Shown here piece after piece: positions 1-6,141 of a DNA stretch of 9,094 bases. Made by a program: the position numbers and the translations under genes. The DNA comes from Ruminococcaceae bacterium UBA945. Lineage in GTDB: Bacteria; Bacillota; Clostridia; Oscillospirales; Acutalibacteraceae. Under the pieces are notes generated by a model. The model saw only the letters and a program-made list of their open reading frames with translations, was not told the DNA's origin and did no database searches. The DNA lies in assembly GCA_002293315.1 (NCBI GenBank), contig DBCZ01000041.1:1-9094 (forward strand), written 5' to 3'. Position 1 is the stretch's first letter, and every line of letters begins with the position of its first letter.

Positions 1-744
1 AACAACAGCGCATGCAGGAATCTACCTGATGTGCCGATGGTTGTGCCTGAGCTCAATGCGGAGCATATTGAGGTTATCCCCACTCAGCGAAAAAGGCTCG
101 GTACAAAAAAGGGCTTCATCGCCGTGAAATCAAACTGCTCAATTCAAAGCTATGTTCCGGCAATTCACCCGCTTCTGGATTTAGGCATAACAAAAATTCT
201 TGCCTGCACTTATCAGGCTATTTCCGGCGGCGGCAAAACCTTTGAGACTATGCCGGAAATAATCGATAATATCATTCCGTTCATCGGCGGCGAGGAAGAA
301 AAATCTAACCTAGAGCCATTGAAGCTTTGGGGCAAGGTGGTAAATGGTGAAATCGTTAACGCCGATGGCATAGACATTACCTCGCAGTGCGTCAGAGTGC
401 CGGTGTCCGACGGGCATCTCGCCGCTGTTTTCTTCTCTGCCGAGAAAAAGATAAGCAAGGAAGAAATCATCAAGCGCTGGAGAGATTTCAAAGGACCCGC
501 ACAGGAGCTCAAGCTCCCCTCTGCGCCGGAGAATTTCCTGTATTATTTTGAAGAAGAAAATCGCCCTCAGACAAAGCTTGACAGAGATTTAGAGCATGGC
601 ATGGCGGTTTCAATGGGCAGGCTGAGAGAGGATTCTCAGTATGACTATAACTTCATCTGCTTGTCACACAACACTATAAGGGGCGCAGCGGGCGGTGGTG
701 TATTGATGGCGGAGCTTCTGTGCAAAAAGGGATATATGGATTGA
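1..744 (+). CDS. asd: Aspartate-semialdehyde dehydrogenase, C-terminal two-thirds (5' end outside window)
   Basis: This enzyme reduces beta-aspartyl phosphate to aspartate semialdehyde with NADPH, the step before the lysine/DAP branch. The frame is open from base 1 and gives 247 residues. The catalytic cysteine is in the motif KSNCSIQ (Cys at nt 136-138). A glycine-rich SGGGKTF loop follows, and the catalytic histidine is in VPVSDGH (nt 415-417). The 93-residue Cys-to-His spacing and the motif wording fit the archaeal/fungal-like branch (about 355 residues, catalytic Cys near 150) better than the E. coli type, so roughly 105-110 N-terminal residues, including the NADP-binding GxxGxxG, lie upstream of the window. 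The ATG at 31 is internal. A 64-bp gap separates it from dapA on the same strand, so it is probably the upstream gene of the lysine operon. Family assignment is by recognised motifs. Confidence 0.93.
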   Translation, partial: NNSACRNLPDVPMVVPELNAEHIEVIPTQRKRLGTKKGFIAVKSNCSIQSYVPAIHPLLDLGITKILACTYQAISGGGKTFETMPEIIDNIIPFIGGEEEKSNLEPLKLWGKVVNGEIVNADGIDITSQCVRVPVSDGHLAAVFFSAEKKISKEEIIKRWRDFKGPAQELKLPSAPENFLYYFEEENRPQTKLDRDLEHGMAVSMGRLREDSQYDYNFICLSHNTIRGAAGGGVLMAELLCKKGYMD

Positions 745-748
745 TTTT

Positions 749-794
749 GTAAGATATTAATATAGGCTATTCTGTAAGCCATTCAGTAAGATAT
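749..794 (+). repeat. Short direct repeats (GTAAG / GTAAGATAT) between asd and dapA
   Basis: GTAAGATAT occurs at 749-757 and again at 786-794. A related ATTCTGTAAG at 769-778 resembles ATTCAGTAAG at 781-790. GTAAG therefore appears three times in the 64-bp asd-dapA gap, the last copy running into the dapA ribosome binding site. This could be slippage in A/T-rich spacer DNA or a small binding site. No stable hairpin or clear promoter is seen here. Confidence 0.4.
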
Positions 795-808
795 AAGGGA
801 GAAGTACT

Positions 809-1702
809 ATGAAGGATGTTATTTTTCAGGGAACCGGCACGGCTCTTGTAACGCCGTTCAACGCGGATATGAGCATCAATTATGAGAAGCTATCGGAGCT
901 CGTTGAACATCAGATTGTAAACGGCGTGAACGCGATAATCGCATGCGGCACGACGAGCGAGGCCGCCGCGATGACAGGCGAAGAGCATCTGGACGTAATC
1001 AGGTTCATCATAAGCTGCGCGAATAAGAGGATTCCCGTTATTGCGGGAACCGGCAGCAATGATACGAAATTTTGCCTTGAGCTTTCTCTTCAGGCTAAGG
1101 AGCTCGGCGCAGACGGGCTTTTAATCGTCACGCCGTATTATAACAAAACTTCGCAGAAGGGGCTTGTCGAGCACTTCAGTTACATTGCCGATAATATAAA
1201 AATGCCGTGCATTCTCTATAATGTTCCCTCACGCACGGCGCTGAATATTCTGCCCGAAACATATGCGGCCTTGGCGGATAATGAATATATAGTCGCGATT
1301 AAAGAGGCCAACGGCAATATCTCCGCGCTTGCTAAAACAATGGCGCTTTGCGGCGACAGATTGGCTGTCTATTCGGGTGAGGATGAGCAGGTCTTCCCCA
1401 TCATGGCCATGGGCGGCAAGGGTGTTATTTCAGTTTTCTCGAATGCTTTACCGGATGCGATGTCTCAAATAACCTCTTTAATGCTCAAGGGTGATTATGA
1501 AACTGCGAGAGTGCTTTATTTGGAGTTTGTTCAGCTCATGAGTAAGGACGGATTCTTCATGGACATAAGCCCGATTCCGGTGAAATATGCCATGAACAAG
1601 ATGGGCATGAACGTAGGCTCGTGCCGAATGCCGCTCACAACGATGGACGCCGCGCGTGAACGTGCGATGGATGCCATTTTGGAGCGCTATAACTTGATTT
1701 AG
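809..1702 (+). CDS. dapA: 4-hydroxy-tetrahydrodipicolinate synthase
   Basis: DapA condenses pyruvate with aspartate semialdehyde, the first committed step of the lysine/DAP pathway, in the cytoplasm. The 297 residues are a normal full length for this TIM-barrel class I aldolase. Visible motifs are GTGTALVTPF at 8-17, the pyruvate-binding ACGTTSE (Thr48, Thr49), TPYYNK at 108-113 with Tyr111, YNVPSRT with the catalytic Tyr137 and the substrate-contacting Arg142, and the Schiff-base lysine Lys165 in AIKEANG. The ATG is preceded by AAGGGAG seven bases upstream, which supports this start. The next gene, dapB, starts eight bases after the stop. Gram-positive DapA enzymes are commonly insensitive to lysine, which would leave feedback control to aspartokinase or to the ACT protein downstream. 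That last point is inference. Confidence 0.97.
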   Translation: MKDVIFQGTGTALVTPFNADMSINYEKLSELVEHQIVNGVNAIIACGTTSEAAAMTGEEHLDVIRFIISCANKRIPVIAGTGSNDTKFCLELSLQAKELGADGLLIVTPYYNKTSQKGLVEHFSYIADNIKMPCILYNVPSRTALNILPETYAALADNEYIVAIKEANGNISALAKTMALCGDRLAVYSGEDEQVFPIMAMGGKGVISVFSNALPDAMSQITSLMLKGDYETARVLYLEFVQLMSKDGFFMDISPIPVKYAMNKMGMNVGSCRMPLTTMDAARERAMDAILERYNLI

Positions 1703-1710
1703 GTGATGAT

Positions 1711-2460
1711 ATGATTGATATAGTAATTTACGGCGCGGGCGGCAAGATGGGTCAAGTGGTGGCAAATCTTGCTTCGCAAAATGAGAATTGCCGCGTTGTG
1801 GCGGGCATAGATGCAATGAATAAGCCTGCCGCGGATTTCCCGATATATGATAGCTTGGACGAGATGAATGAAAAAGCCGATGTTATCATTGACTTCTCTC
1901 ACCCGTCGAATCTTGATGAGATTCTGCGCTTTTCAGGAAAATCCGGCGTGCCTGTAATACTCTGCACCACCGGATACAGCGAGGAGCAGGTTGCGATGAT
2001 TGAGCTGGCCTCAAACACCGCGCCGGTTTTCTACTCGCGCAATATGTCGCTCGGCGCGAATCTTCTGGCCGACCTCGCAAAAAAAGCCGCCACTGTTCTC
2101 GGCGACGGCTTTGATATTGAGATAATTGAGAAGCACCATAATCAGAAAATCGACGCCCCCAGCGGAACGGCCTTGATGATTGCCGAGGGAATCAATTCAG
2201 CTGGCGGAGATAAGTATGAATATGTCTATGACCGCCATGCTGTCAGAGAGAAGCGCAAAAAGAATGAAATCGGCCTGCACGCCGTGAGGGGCGGGACAAT
2301 CGTAGGCGAGCATGAGGTAATCTTCGCCGGGCATTCGGAAACTTTCACGCTCTCACATTCGGCGCAGTCAAAGGAGCTTTTTGCCGCCGGCGCGGTGAAG
2401 GCTGCAATCTTTATGAAAGGCAAATCCGCCGGGCTTTACGACATGAGCGATTTGGTTTAG
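1711..2460 (+). CDS. dapB: 4-hydroxy-tetrahydrodipicolinate reductase
   Basis: DapB reduces the DapA product to tetrahydrodipicolinate with NAD(P)H. The 249 residues are full length. The N-terminal Rossmann fold shows YGAGGKMG (7-14) for dinucleotide binding, DFSHPS at 61-66, and CTTGYS at 85-90. The C-terminal catalytic domain carries EKHHNQKIDAPSGTA, with the catalytic His142 and Lys146 and the substrate-binding SGT at 151-153, followed by the conserved GLHAVRGGTIVGEHEV stretch and HSAQSKELFAAGA. The ribosome binding site AGGTGAT overlaps the dapA stop codon, so the two are probably translated together. The stop codon in turn forms part of the AGGAGG of the next gene. No missing key residue is seen. 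Confidence 0.97.
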   Translation: MIDIVIYGAGGKMGQVVANLASQNENCRVVAGIDAMNKPAADFPIYDSLDEMNEKADVIIDFSHPSNLDEILRFSGKSGVPVILCTTGYSEEQVAMIELASNTAPVFYSRNMSLGANLLADLAKKAATVLGDGFDIEIIEKHHNQKIDAPSGTALMIAEGINSAGGDKYEYVYDRHAVREKRKKNEIGLHAVRGGTIVGEHEVIFAGHSETFTLSHSAQSKELFAAGAVKAAIFMKGKSAGLYDMSDLV

Positions 2461-2469
2461 GAGGACACA

Positions 2470-2919
2470 ATGGCAACCATTTACACCGTAAACAGTATTA
2501 CTCTCGTCACCCTGCAAAGCTATCCGGCGAACGCCGAGGCATTGGCGCGCGCATTTGAGGAGATAGCGGGTTATGGCATCAACATTGATATGATTTCCAT
2601 GCCGCCAACTCACGGCGACGTCACTGCGCTCTCGTTTACCATCTCCGATGACGACTTAATGAAAATGCTTTCGTTTATCACAGAGCTGAAAAAGAAAGCC
2701 GACATTAAAGCCATCGTGAGCAGCGTGAATCATAAAATCTCTGTCTACGACGACGCCATGAAAAATACCCCGGGCATTGCCGCAAAGGTTTTCAAGGCCA
2801 TAGCGGATTCTGACGCGGATATTCGGCTTATCACCACCTCTGAGATTGAAATCTCAATGCTCATCACCGAGGCGGATTACGACACAGTGCTCACTTCGCT
2901 GAAAAACGCGAATATTTAG
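2470..2919 (+). CDS. Stand-alone tandem ACT-domain protein, aspartokinase regulatory-tail-like
   Basis: This 149-residue protein resembles the C-terminal regulatory part of aspartokinase with no kinase domain. The first ACT-like unit (about 9-85) includes GYGINIDMIS and is less typical, having SYPAN where aspartokinases usually have a DKPG-type turn. The second (about 86-149) is close to the family: TPGIAAKVFKAI at 99-110, then ITTSEIEISMLI at 120-131, matching the ISTSEIKIS signature of aspartokinase effector-binding domains. AGGAGG at 2459-2464, overlapping the dapB stop, fixes the ATG. As the last gene of the operon, it could bind lysine or threonine and regulate a catalytic subunit encoded elsewhere, much as the separately translated beta subunit of Bacillus LysC pairs with alpha. 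That role is inference. There is no GGTS or other kinase motif, so an aspartate kinase label would mislead. Confidence 0.85.
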   Translation: MATIYTVNSITLVTLQSYPANAEALARAFEEIAGYGINIDMISMPPTHGDVTALSFTISDDDLMKMLSFITELKKKADIKAIVSSVNHKISVYDDAMKNTPGIAAKVFKAIADSDADIRLITTSEIEISMLITEADYDTVLTSLKNANI

Positions 2920-2937
2920 CCTGCCATACATATAATT

Positions 2938-2966
2938 ATCCCCCGCATTTTACACATGCGGGGGAT
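2938..2966. terminator. Bidirectional hairpin between the convergent dap operon and yajC
   Basis: A perfect 11-bp inverted repeat, ATCCCCCGCAT at 2938-2948 and ATGCGGGGGAT at 2956-2966, encloses a 7-nt loop. It sits 18 bp after the ACT gene stop and 12 bp beyond the yajC stop, where a shared terminator is expected. The following bases are only moderately T-rich on the + strand and poor in T on the other, so it could depend partly on stem stability. Confidence 0.75.
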
Positions 2967-2978
2967 TAGCTTTGCCTA

Positions 2979-3365
2979 TTATTTTGCCGCGTCGTCCTCA
3001 TGGATTGTGTCAACGCTTCCGATAGCCCATCTTTTCACCTTGAGCTTGGATTTATCACTGCCCGTCTCGATGACGATTGAGTCTTCCTCTTCCTTTATCG
3101 CGATTATACGGCCAGAAATCCCGCCGATAGTGGTGATTTCATCCCCCACCTGCGCGTTCTTCTTCATCGCGGCTTCCTTTTTCTTCTTTTTGTTCTGCGG
3201 ACGGAAAAGGACGAAGTAAAGAATTACAAAGAACACAGCATAGATTCCAAGCATAATGAACATTGAGCCGTTATTTGCCTCTCCGCCTTCACCTGTAGGC
3301 ATACAGCCCGTGAAAGCCACGAGAGCAAGAGATATGGTAAGAATTAAAGCAATCAGTTTTTTCAT
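2979..3365 (-). CDS. yajC: YajC-family Sec accessory protein with a lipoprotein-like signal
   Basis: YajC is a small membrane partner of SecDF in the Sec translocase. The 128-residue protein shows the family core: a single transmembrane helix at about 35-54, the basic RPQNKKKKK at 55-63 on the cytoplasmic side, and the GDEITTIGGISG turn at 74-85. Unusually, the family core is preceded by MKK, a hydrophobic stretch and AFTGC, with Cys21 at the place of a lipobox cysteine. It may thus be a lipoprotein anchored outside, joined by a short linker to the transmembrane helix; typical YajC lacks this. Phe at lipobox position -3 is not ideal. GGAGGA lies 6 bp upstream of the ATG. It is the last gene of the hslO cluster and also has its own strong promoter. 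No secDF is visible nearby. Confidence 0.88.
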   Translation of the reverse strand: MKKLIALILTISLALVAFTGCMPTGEGGEANNGSMFIMLGIYAVFFVILYFVLFRPQNKKKKKEAAMKKNAQVGDEITTIGGISGRIIAIKEEEDSIVIETGSDKSKLKVKRWAIGSVDTIHEDDAAK

Positions 3366-3388
3366 TATATATCCTCCGTTTCTGAATT

Positions 3389-3417
3389 ATTATATCAAGA
3401 AAGCGCTAAGGTTGCAA
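3389..3417 (-). promoter_or_regulatory. Sigma-A-type promoter for yajC
   Basis: On the - strand TTGCAA (3417-3412) and a consensus TATAAT (3394-3389) are separated by exactly 17 bp, placing the start of transcription near 3382, about 17 nt before the yajC ATG. The -35 box lies just 2 bp beyond the hslO stop codon. With no hairpin between hslO and yajC, yajC is probably read both from here and by read-through. Confidence 0.7.
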
Positions 3418-3418
3418 C

Positions 3419-4339
3419 TTAATTTTTGTTTTCATTTTCACGCTGTGCCAAAGAGGCTCTCAGCTCATCGGCAAGCTCCACAAGCTCCTCAGGCGTGAAG
3501 TAGTATGCTCTGCTGCAATAGGGGCATTTTATTTCCGCCATTCCGTCTTTCACGAGCGGCAGACTCTCGATTTCCTCCGGCGTAAGTGTAAGAAGCATTT
3601 CGGAGAATTTCTCTTTTGAGCAGTTGCATAGATAATTGACTTCAAATTCGTCAAGCTCCTCCATTTCCATGCCGGTGAGAAGCTTCTCGCACATCTGCTT
3701 GGGTGTTAAGCCCTGTGCGAGCATGGTCGTCACTGAAGGAAGCTTCGCAAAGTTCTCCTCAAGCATTGTGATGCAGCTTTCATCTGCGCCCGGAAGGAGC
3801 TGAACAAGCATTCCGCCGGCGAACAGAACCTTACCGTCGCTTTTGTCAATCAGAACACCCAGCGCACAGATTGAAGGGATTTGCTCGCTGTAAGCCTGAT
3901 ACGCCGTGAGGTCTTCGGCAATCTCGCCGCTTACAAGCTCCACCTGCCCGATAAAAGGTTCCCCCCGCCCCTCGTTCCTGATGACACTCAGCCTGCCGGC
4001 ACTTCCCACCGCGCCGCCGACGTCTATCTTGCCGTCGGCTCTGATAGGCAAATCTATCTGCGGGTTTGAGACATACCCGCGCACATTGCCACGGCTGTCT
4101 GCTCTTGCAATCAGATTGCCGATAGGGCCGCCGCCGTTCATCGTGATGGTCAGCGTGGCGGAATCATTCTTCAGCATTGCGCCCATCAGAGAAGCGCCGC
4201 TTAAAAGTCTTCCAAGCGCCGCGGCTGTGGTTTTGGTCAGCTTATGAAGCTGCTGCGCGGTAAACACGATGTCACTTGAGTCTATCGCCGCCGCCATAAT
4301 TGAGCCGTCTGTCGTGATACATCTTGTTATCTTATCCAT
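3419..4339 (-). CDS. hslO: Redox-regulated chaperone Hsp33
   Basis: Hsp33 is a cytoplasmic holdase that becomes active when oxidation releases zinc from its C-terminal cysteines. The 306 residues are full length. The N-terminal domain includes LGRLLSGASLMGAMLK (42-57), the family's substrate-binding core, and the GGPIGNLIARAD motif near 70-81. The C-terminal redox switch is complete: Cys238-X-Cys240, 31 residues, then Cys272-X-X-Cys275. Its start codon overlaps the end of the methyltransferase gene by 8 bp. The nearest purine-rich site, AAAGG, lies well upstream and inside that gene, so translation coupled to the methyltransferase is likely. A lysine- and asparagine-rich tail ends the protein. 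Assignment is secure from the cysteine pattern and overall motifs. Confidence 0.96.
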   Translation of the reverse strand: MDKITRCITTDGSIMAAAIDSSDIVFTAQQLHKLTKTTAAALGRLLSGASLMGAMLKNDSATLTITMNGGGPIGNLIARADSRGNVRGYVSNPQIDLPIRADGKIDVGGAVGSAGRLSVIRNEGRGEPFIGQVELVSGEIAEDLTAYQAYSEQIPSICALGVLIDKSDGKVLFAGGMLVQLLPGADESCITMLEENFAKLPSVTTMLAQGLTPKQMCEKLLTGMEMEELDEFEVNYLCNCSKEKFSEMLLTLTPEEIESLPLVKDGMAEIKCPYCSRAYYFTPEELVELADELRASLAQRENENKN

Positions 4340-5054
4340 GTATAGCCATAACTACCTTTCTTTCCTTTTCTTCTCCTGGTGAATCATATATGTGAACCTC
4401 CACAAATCCAACCTCGAGCAAAGCTTCTTTTAGCCCTTGCTCTTCATAGGCGCGCTCTGTGAAGCTCTCTGTGAATCTTTTATAGCCTGCCGCGCTCTTT
4501 GCAAAGAAATCAAGTGATATATCGACGCTGTCATCATCATTATATGAATTCTGCCAGCAGCAGAAGACATTTTCCATATCATAGACGAAGGTGTTGTGCG
4601 CAAGGATTTCTTTGTGCTTGTACACAGTGTTCATGTCAAAGATGAATACCCCGCCGGGATTCAGATATTCATGAACTTTTCGGAATGTGGTCATCATATC
4701 GTCAAAAGACGGAAGATGGTTTATTCCGTCGAGCATACACATAACGGTATCAACGGGGGCATATAGCTCCAGCCTCTGCATCTTTTGGCAAACGAAAAGC
4801 ACATCGGGAAAGCCCTGTGCTTTGTCTTTGGCTATGCTGAGCATTTGAGGCGACGCATCAACGCCGAAGGTGTCTATGCCGCGTTTTAAGAGCTCGAGCG
4901 TTAAACTGCCCGTGCCGCATGCTAGATCAAGCGTGAGGCCGGGCAGATGTCCTATTTCATTCAGCTTGTCAAGAAAGAATTCCGCTCTCTTTTCATAATT
5001 AACGTTATTGGTCAGTTCGTCATAGAAAAAAGCGAAGGATGCATATGAGTCCAT
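4332..5054 (-). CDS. Class I SAM-dependent methyltransferase (YqeM-like)
   Basis: The 240-residue protein has a Rossmann-fold methyltransferase core. Motif I is LDLACGTGSLTLELL at 42-56, an acidic motif II is GVDASPQML at 64-72, motif IV is MLDGINHL at 107-114, and LNPGGVFIFDMNT follows at 131-143. The N-terminal YASFAFFYDEL resembles the Y-x-x-F-A-x-x-Y-D start typical of small Firmicutes methyltransferases such as YqeM. The substrate is not known and cannot be read from the sequence. Its ATG follows the stop of the yerC-like gene with no base between (TAGATG), and its end overlaps hslO, so the three are probably one translational unit. GAGG in the preceding gene's last codons acts as ribosome binding site. 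Confidence 0.9.
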   Translation of the reverse strand: MDSYASFAFFYDELTNNVNYEKRAEFFLDKLNEIGHLPGLTLDLACGTGSLTLELLKRGIDTFGVDASPQMLSIAKDKAQGFPDVLFVCQKMQRLELYAPVDTVMCMLDGINHLPSFDDMMTTFRKVHEYLNPGGVFIFDMNTVYKHKEILAHNTFVYDMENVFCCWQNSYNDDDSVDISLDFFAKSAAGYKRFTESFTERAYEEQGLKEALLEVGFVEVHIYDSPGEEKERKVVMAIHG

Positions 5055-5345
5055 CTACTTTTCCTCAAGTCTCTTCAGAACTATTTCATAGCCGTCGCTG
5101 CCGTAATTGAGCGAACGGTTCACCCTGCTGATGGTGGCAGTGGACGCGCCCGTTTCTGTCACAATTTCGCTGTAAACGCGCTTTTCACTGAGCATTTTTG
5201 CCACCGCAAGGCGCTGTGATATAGCCTTGAGCTCCGGCACGGTGCAGATGTCATCAAAAAATCTCTCACATTCTTCCTCGGTTTCAAGCGCCAGAACAGC
5301 CTTGAAGAGAAAGCTCACATTTTCATCATGAAACTTAGCATTCAT
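5055..5345 (-). CDS. YerC/YecD family TrpR-related DNA-binding protein
   Basis: This small helix-turn-helix protein belongs to the TrpR-like family known in Firmicutes as YerC/YecD, presumed to be a transcriptional regulator; the ligand and targets are not established. I chose the ATG at 5345 (96 residues) because AGGAG lies 8 nt upstream; a longer frame from 5378 has no such site and begins with atypical residues. The family pattern is visible: a helical N-terminus, ETEEECERFFDDICTVPEL (21-39), AISQRLAVAKML, then the DNA-binding TETGASTATISRVNRSL (63-79), the equivalent of the TrpR recognition helix. It is the first gene of an operon with the methyltransferase and hslO and could control its own promoter. 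Confidence 0.9.
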   Translation of the reverse strand: MNAKFHDENVSFLFKAVLALETEEECERFFDDICTVPELKAISQRLAVAKMLSEKRVYSEIVTETGASTATISRVNRSLNYGSDGYEIVLKRLEEK

Positions 5346-5382
5346 TTCTGCTTCTCCTATAATCATAGTTTCGCACACTAAA

Positions 5383-5411
5383 ATACTACCACATAAAAAT
5401 GCAAAAGTAAA
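5383..5411 (-). promoter_or_regulatory. Extended -10 promoter for the yerC-like operon
   Basis: On the - strand TTTACT (5411-5406) and TAGTAT (5388-5383) are 17 bp apart, and TGG immediately before the -10 gives an extended TGn motif. The spacing to the ATG at 5345 leaves a leader of about 30 nt containing the AGGAG site. No terminator hairpin is evident between the engB stop and this promoter, so some read-through from engB is possible. Confidence 0.6.
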
Positions 5412-5431
5412 CCTTATCTACTCTTTTTAAC

Positions 5432-6016
5432 CTAACTCTCAGCCACAGCTCTCGCAATTGCCGCCTTTACAGCCTCTACCCCATCGCCCTTCATGGCTGA
5501 AAACGGAATGAATTCTATTTCATTTTCGGCAAAAAGCTCGGCAAACATTTCATTTTGTGCGTTAGTTTCGCCTCGGTTGAGCTTATCGCTCTTTGTGCAG
5601 ACGACGATGAAATCATAATCTGTTGAGAGGATGAAATTGAGCATATCAATATCGTCTGCCGTAGGCTTGTGGCGCATGTCAAGAAGCTGAACGATGAGCC
5701 TGATATTCCTGTTTGCGCTGAAATAATCTTCAACAAGCCGCGCCCATCTCTGCTTCTCCGCCTTTGAAACCTTTGCATAGCCATAACCAGGGAGATCGAT
5801 AAAACGGCATTCGGTGAGCCTATAGGAATTCACCGTCGCCGTTTTGCCCGGCGAGGAGCTAACCCTGGCCAAGGCCTTGCGATTGAGAAGCTTATTTATC
5901 AGCGTTGATTTGCCGACATTTGATTTGCCCGAAAAAACGATTTCCGGCACATCAGATTTCGGCAGCTGCTTCGCAACGCCCGCCGAGAATTCGAATTCAA
6001 CATTTTGAAAGTTCAT
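5432..6016 (-). CDS. engB: Ribosome biogenesis GTPase EngB/YsxC/YihA
   Basis: EngB is an essential TrmE-Era-Septin-like GTPase needed for late 50S ribosomal subunit assembly. The 194 residues are full length. All G motifs are in place: G1 GKSNVGKST at 30-38, G2 threonines in GKTATVN at 57-63, G3 DLPGYGYAKV at 74-83, G4 TKSD at 141-144, and G5 SAMKGDG at 173-179. LLDMRHKPTADD (111-122) is also a family signature. GAGG lies 6 bp before the ATG. In many Firmicutes engB follows lon; here it stands between the envelope cistron terminator and the yerC-like operon, transcribed in the same direction as both. Confidence 0.97.
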   Translation of the reverse strand: MNFQNVEFEFSAGVAKQLPKSDVPEIVFSGKSNVGKSTLINKLLNRKALARVSSSPGKTATVNSYRLTECRFIDLPGYGYAKVSKAEKQRWARLVEDYFSANRNIRLIVQLLDMRHKPTADDIDMLNFILSTDYDFIVVCTKSDKLNRGETNAQNEMFAELFAENEIEFIPFSAMKGDGVEAVKAAIARAVAES

Positions 6017-6036
6017 TGCTTACCTCATATACTAAA

Positions 6037-6066
6037 TCTATAATTCCACTTAAGTATATCATTAAA
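6037..6066 (-). promoter_or_regulatory. Possible engB promoter
   Basis: On the - strand TTTAAT (6066-6061) and TATAGA (6042-6037) are 18 bp apart, and transcription would start about 14-16 nt before the engB ATG, just upstream of its GAGG site. The boxes match consensus only moderately, but a promoter is expected here because a terminator-like hairpin lies immediately upstream. Confidence 0.35.
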
Positions 6067-6091
6067 GCCAGCCTTTTTCTATCCCATGCGA

Positions 6092-6122
6092 AAAGAACCC
6101 CCCGTTTTTCGAGGGATTCTTT
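6092..6122 (-). terminator. Hairpin terminator after the DUF4097 gene
   Basis: AAAGAA at 6092-6097 pairs with TTCTTT at 6117-6122, and CCC at 6099-6101 pairs with GGG at 6113-6115, with two mismatches and a five-T loop. On the - strand the stem is followed by CTTTTCGC, a weak T-rich tail. It lies 20 bp beyond the stop codon of the envelope cistron and before engB, which fits an intrinsic terminator. Confidence 0.6.
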
Positions 6123-6141
6123 CCGTTTCAATTTGAGAAAG

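Noticed and set aside
745..808. Lysine riboswitch or T-box before dapA
   Set aside because: The gap is only 64 bp, too short for either, and no matching stems are visible.
2956..3219. + strand open frame running out of the terminator hairpin
   Set aside because: It starts within the hairpin and is antisense to yajC; its apparent hydrophobic and Phe-rich ends are the reverse of the lysine-rich YajC segment.
3906..4247. 113-codon open frame on the + strand
   Set aside because: It lies inside hslO on the opposite strand, where the Hsp33 motifs are unambiguous. The Pro/Ser/Leu-rich translation is typical of a shadow frame.
5346..5378. Longer N-terminus for the YerC-like protein (start at 5378)
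   Set aside because: The AGGAG site lies within this stretch, 8 nt before the ATG at 5345, and the added residues are not family-like; the -10 box is also very close to 5378.
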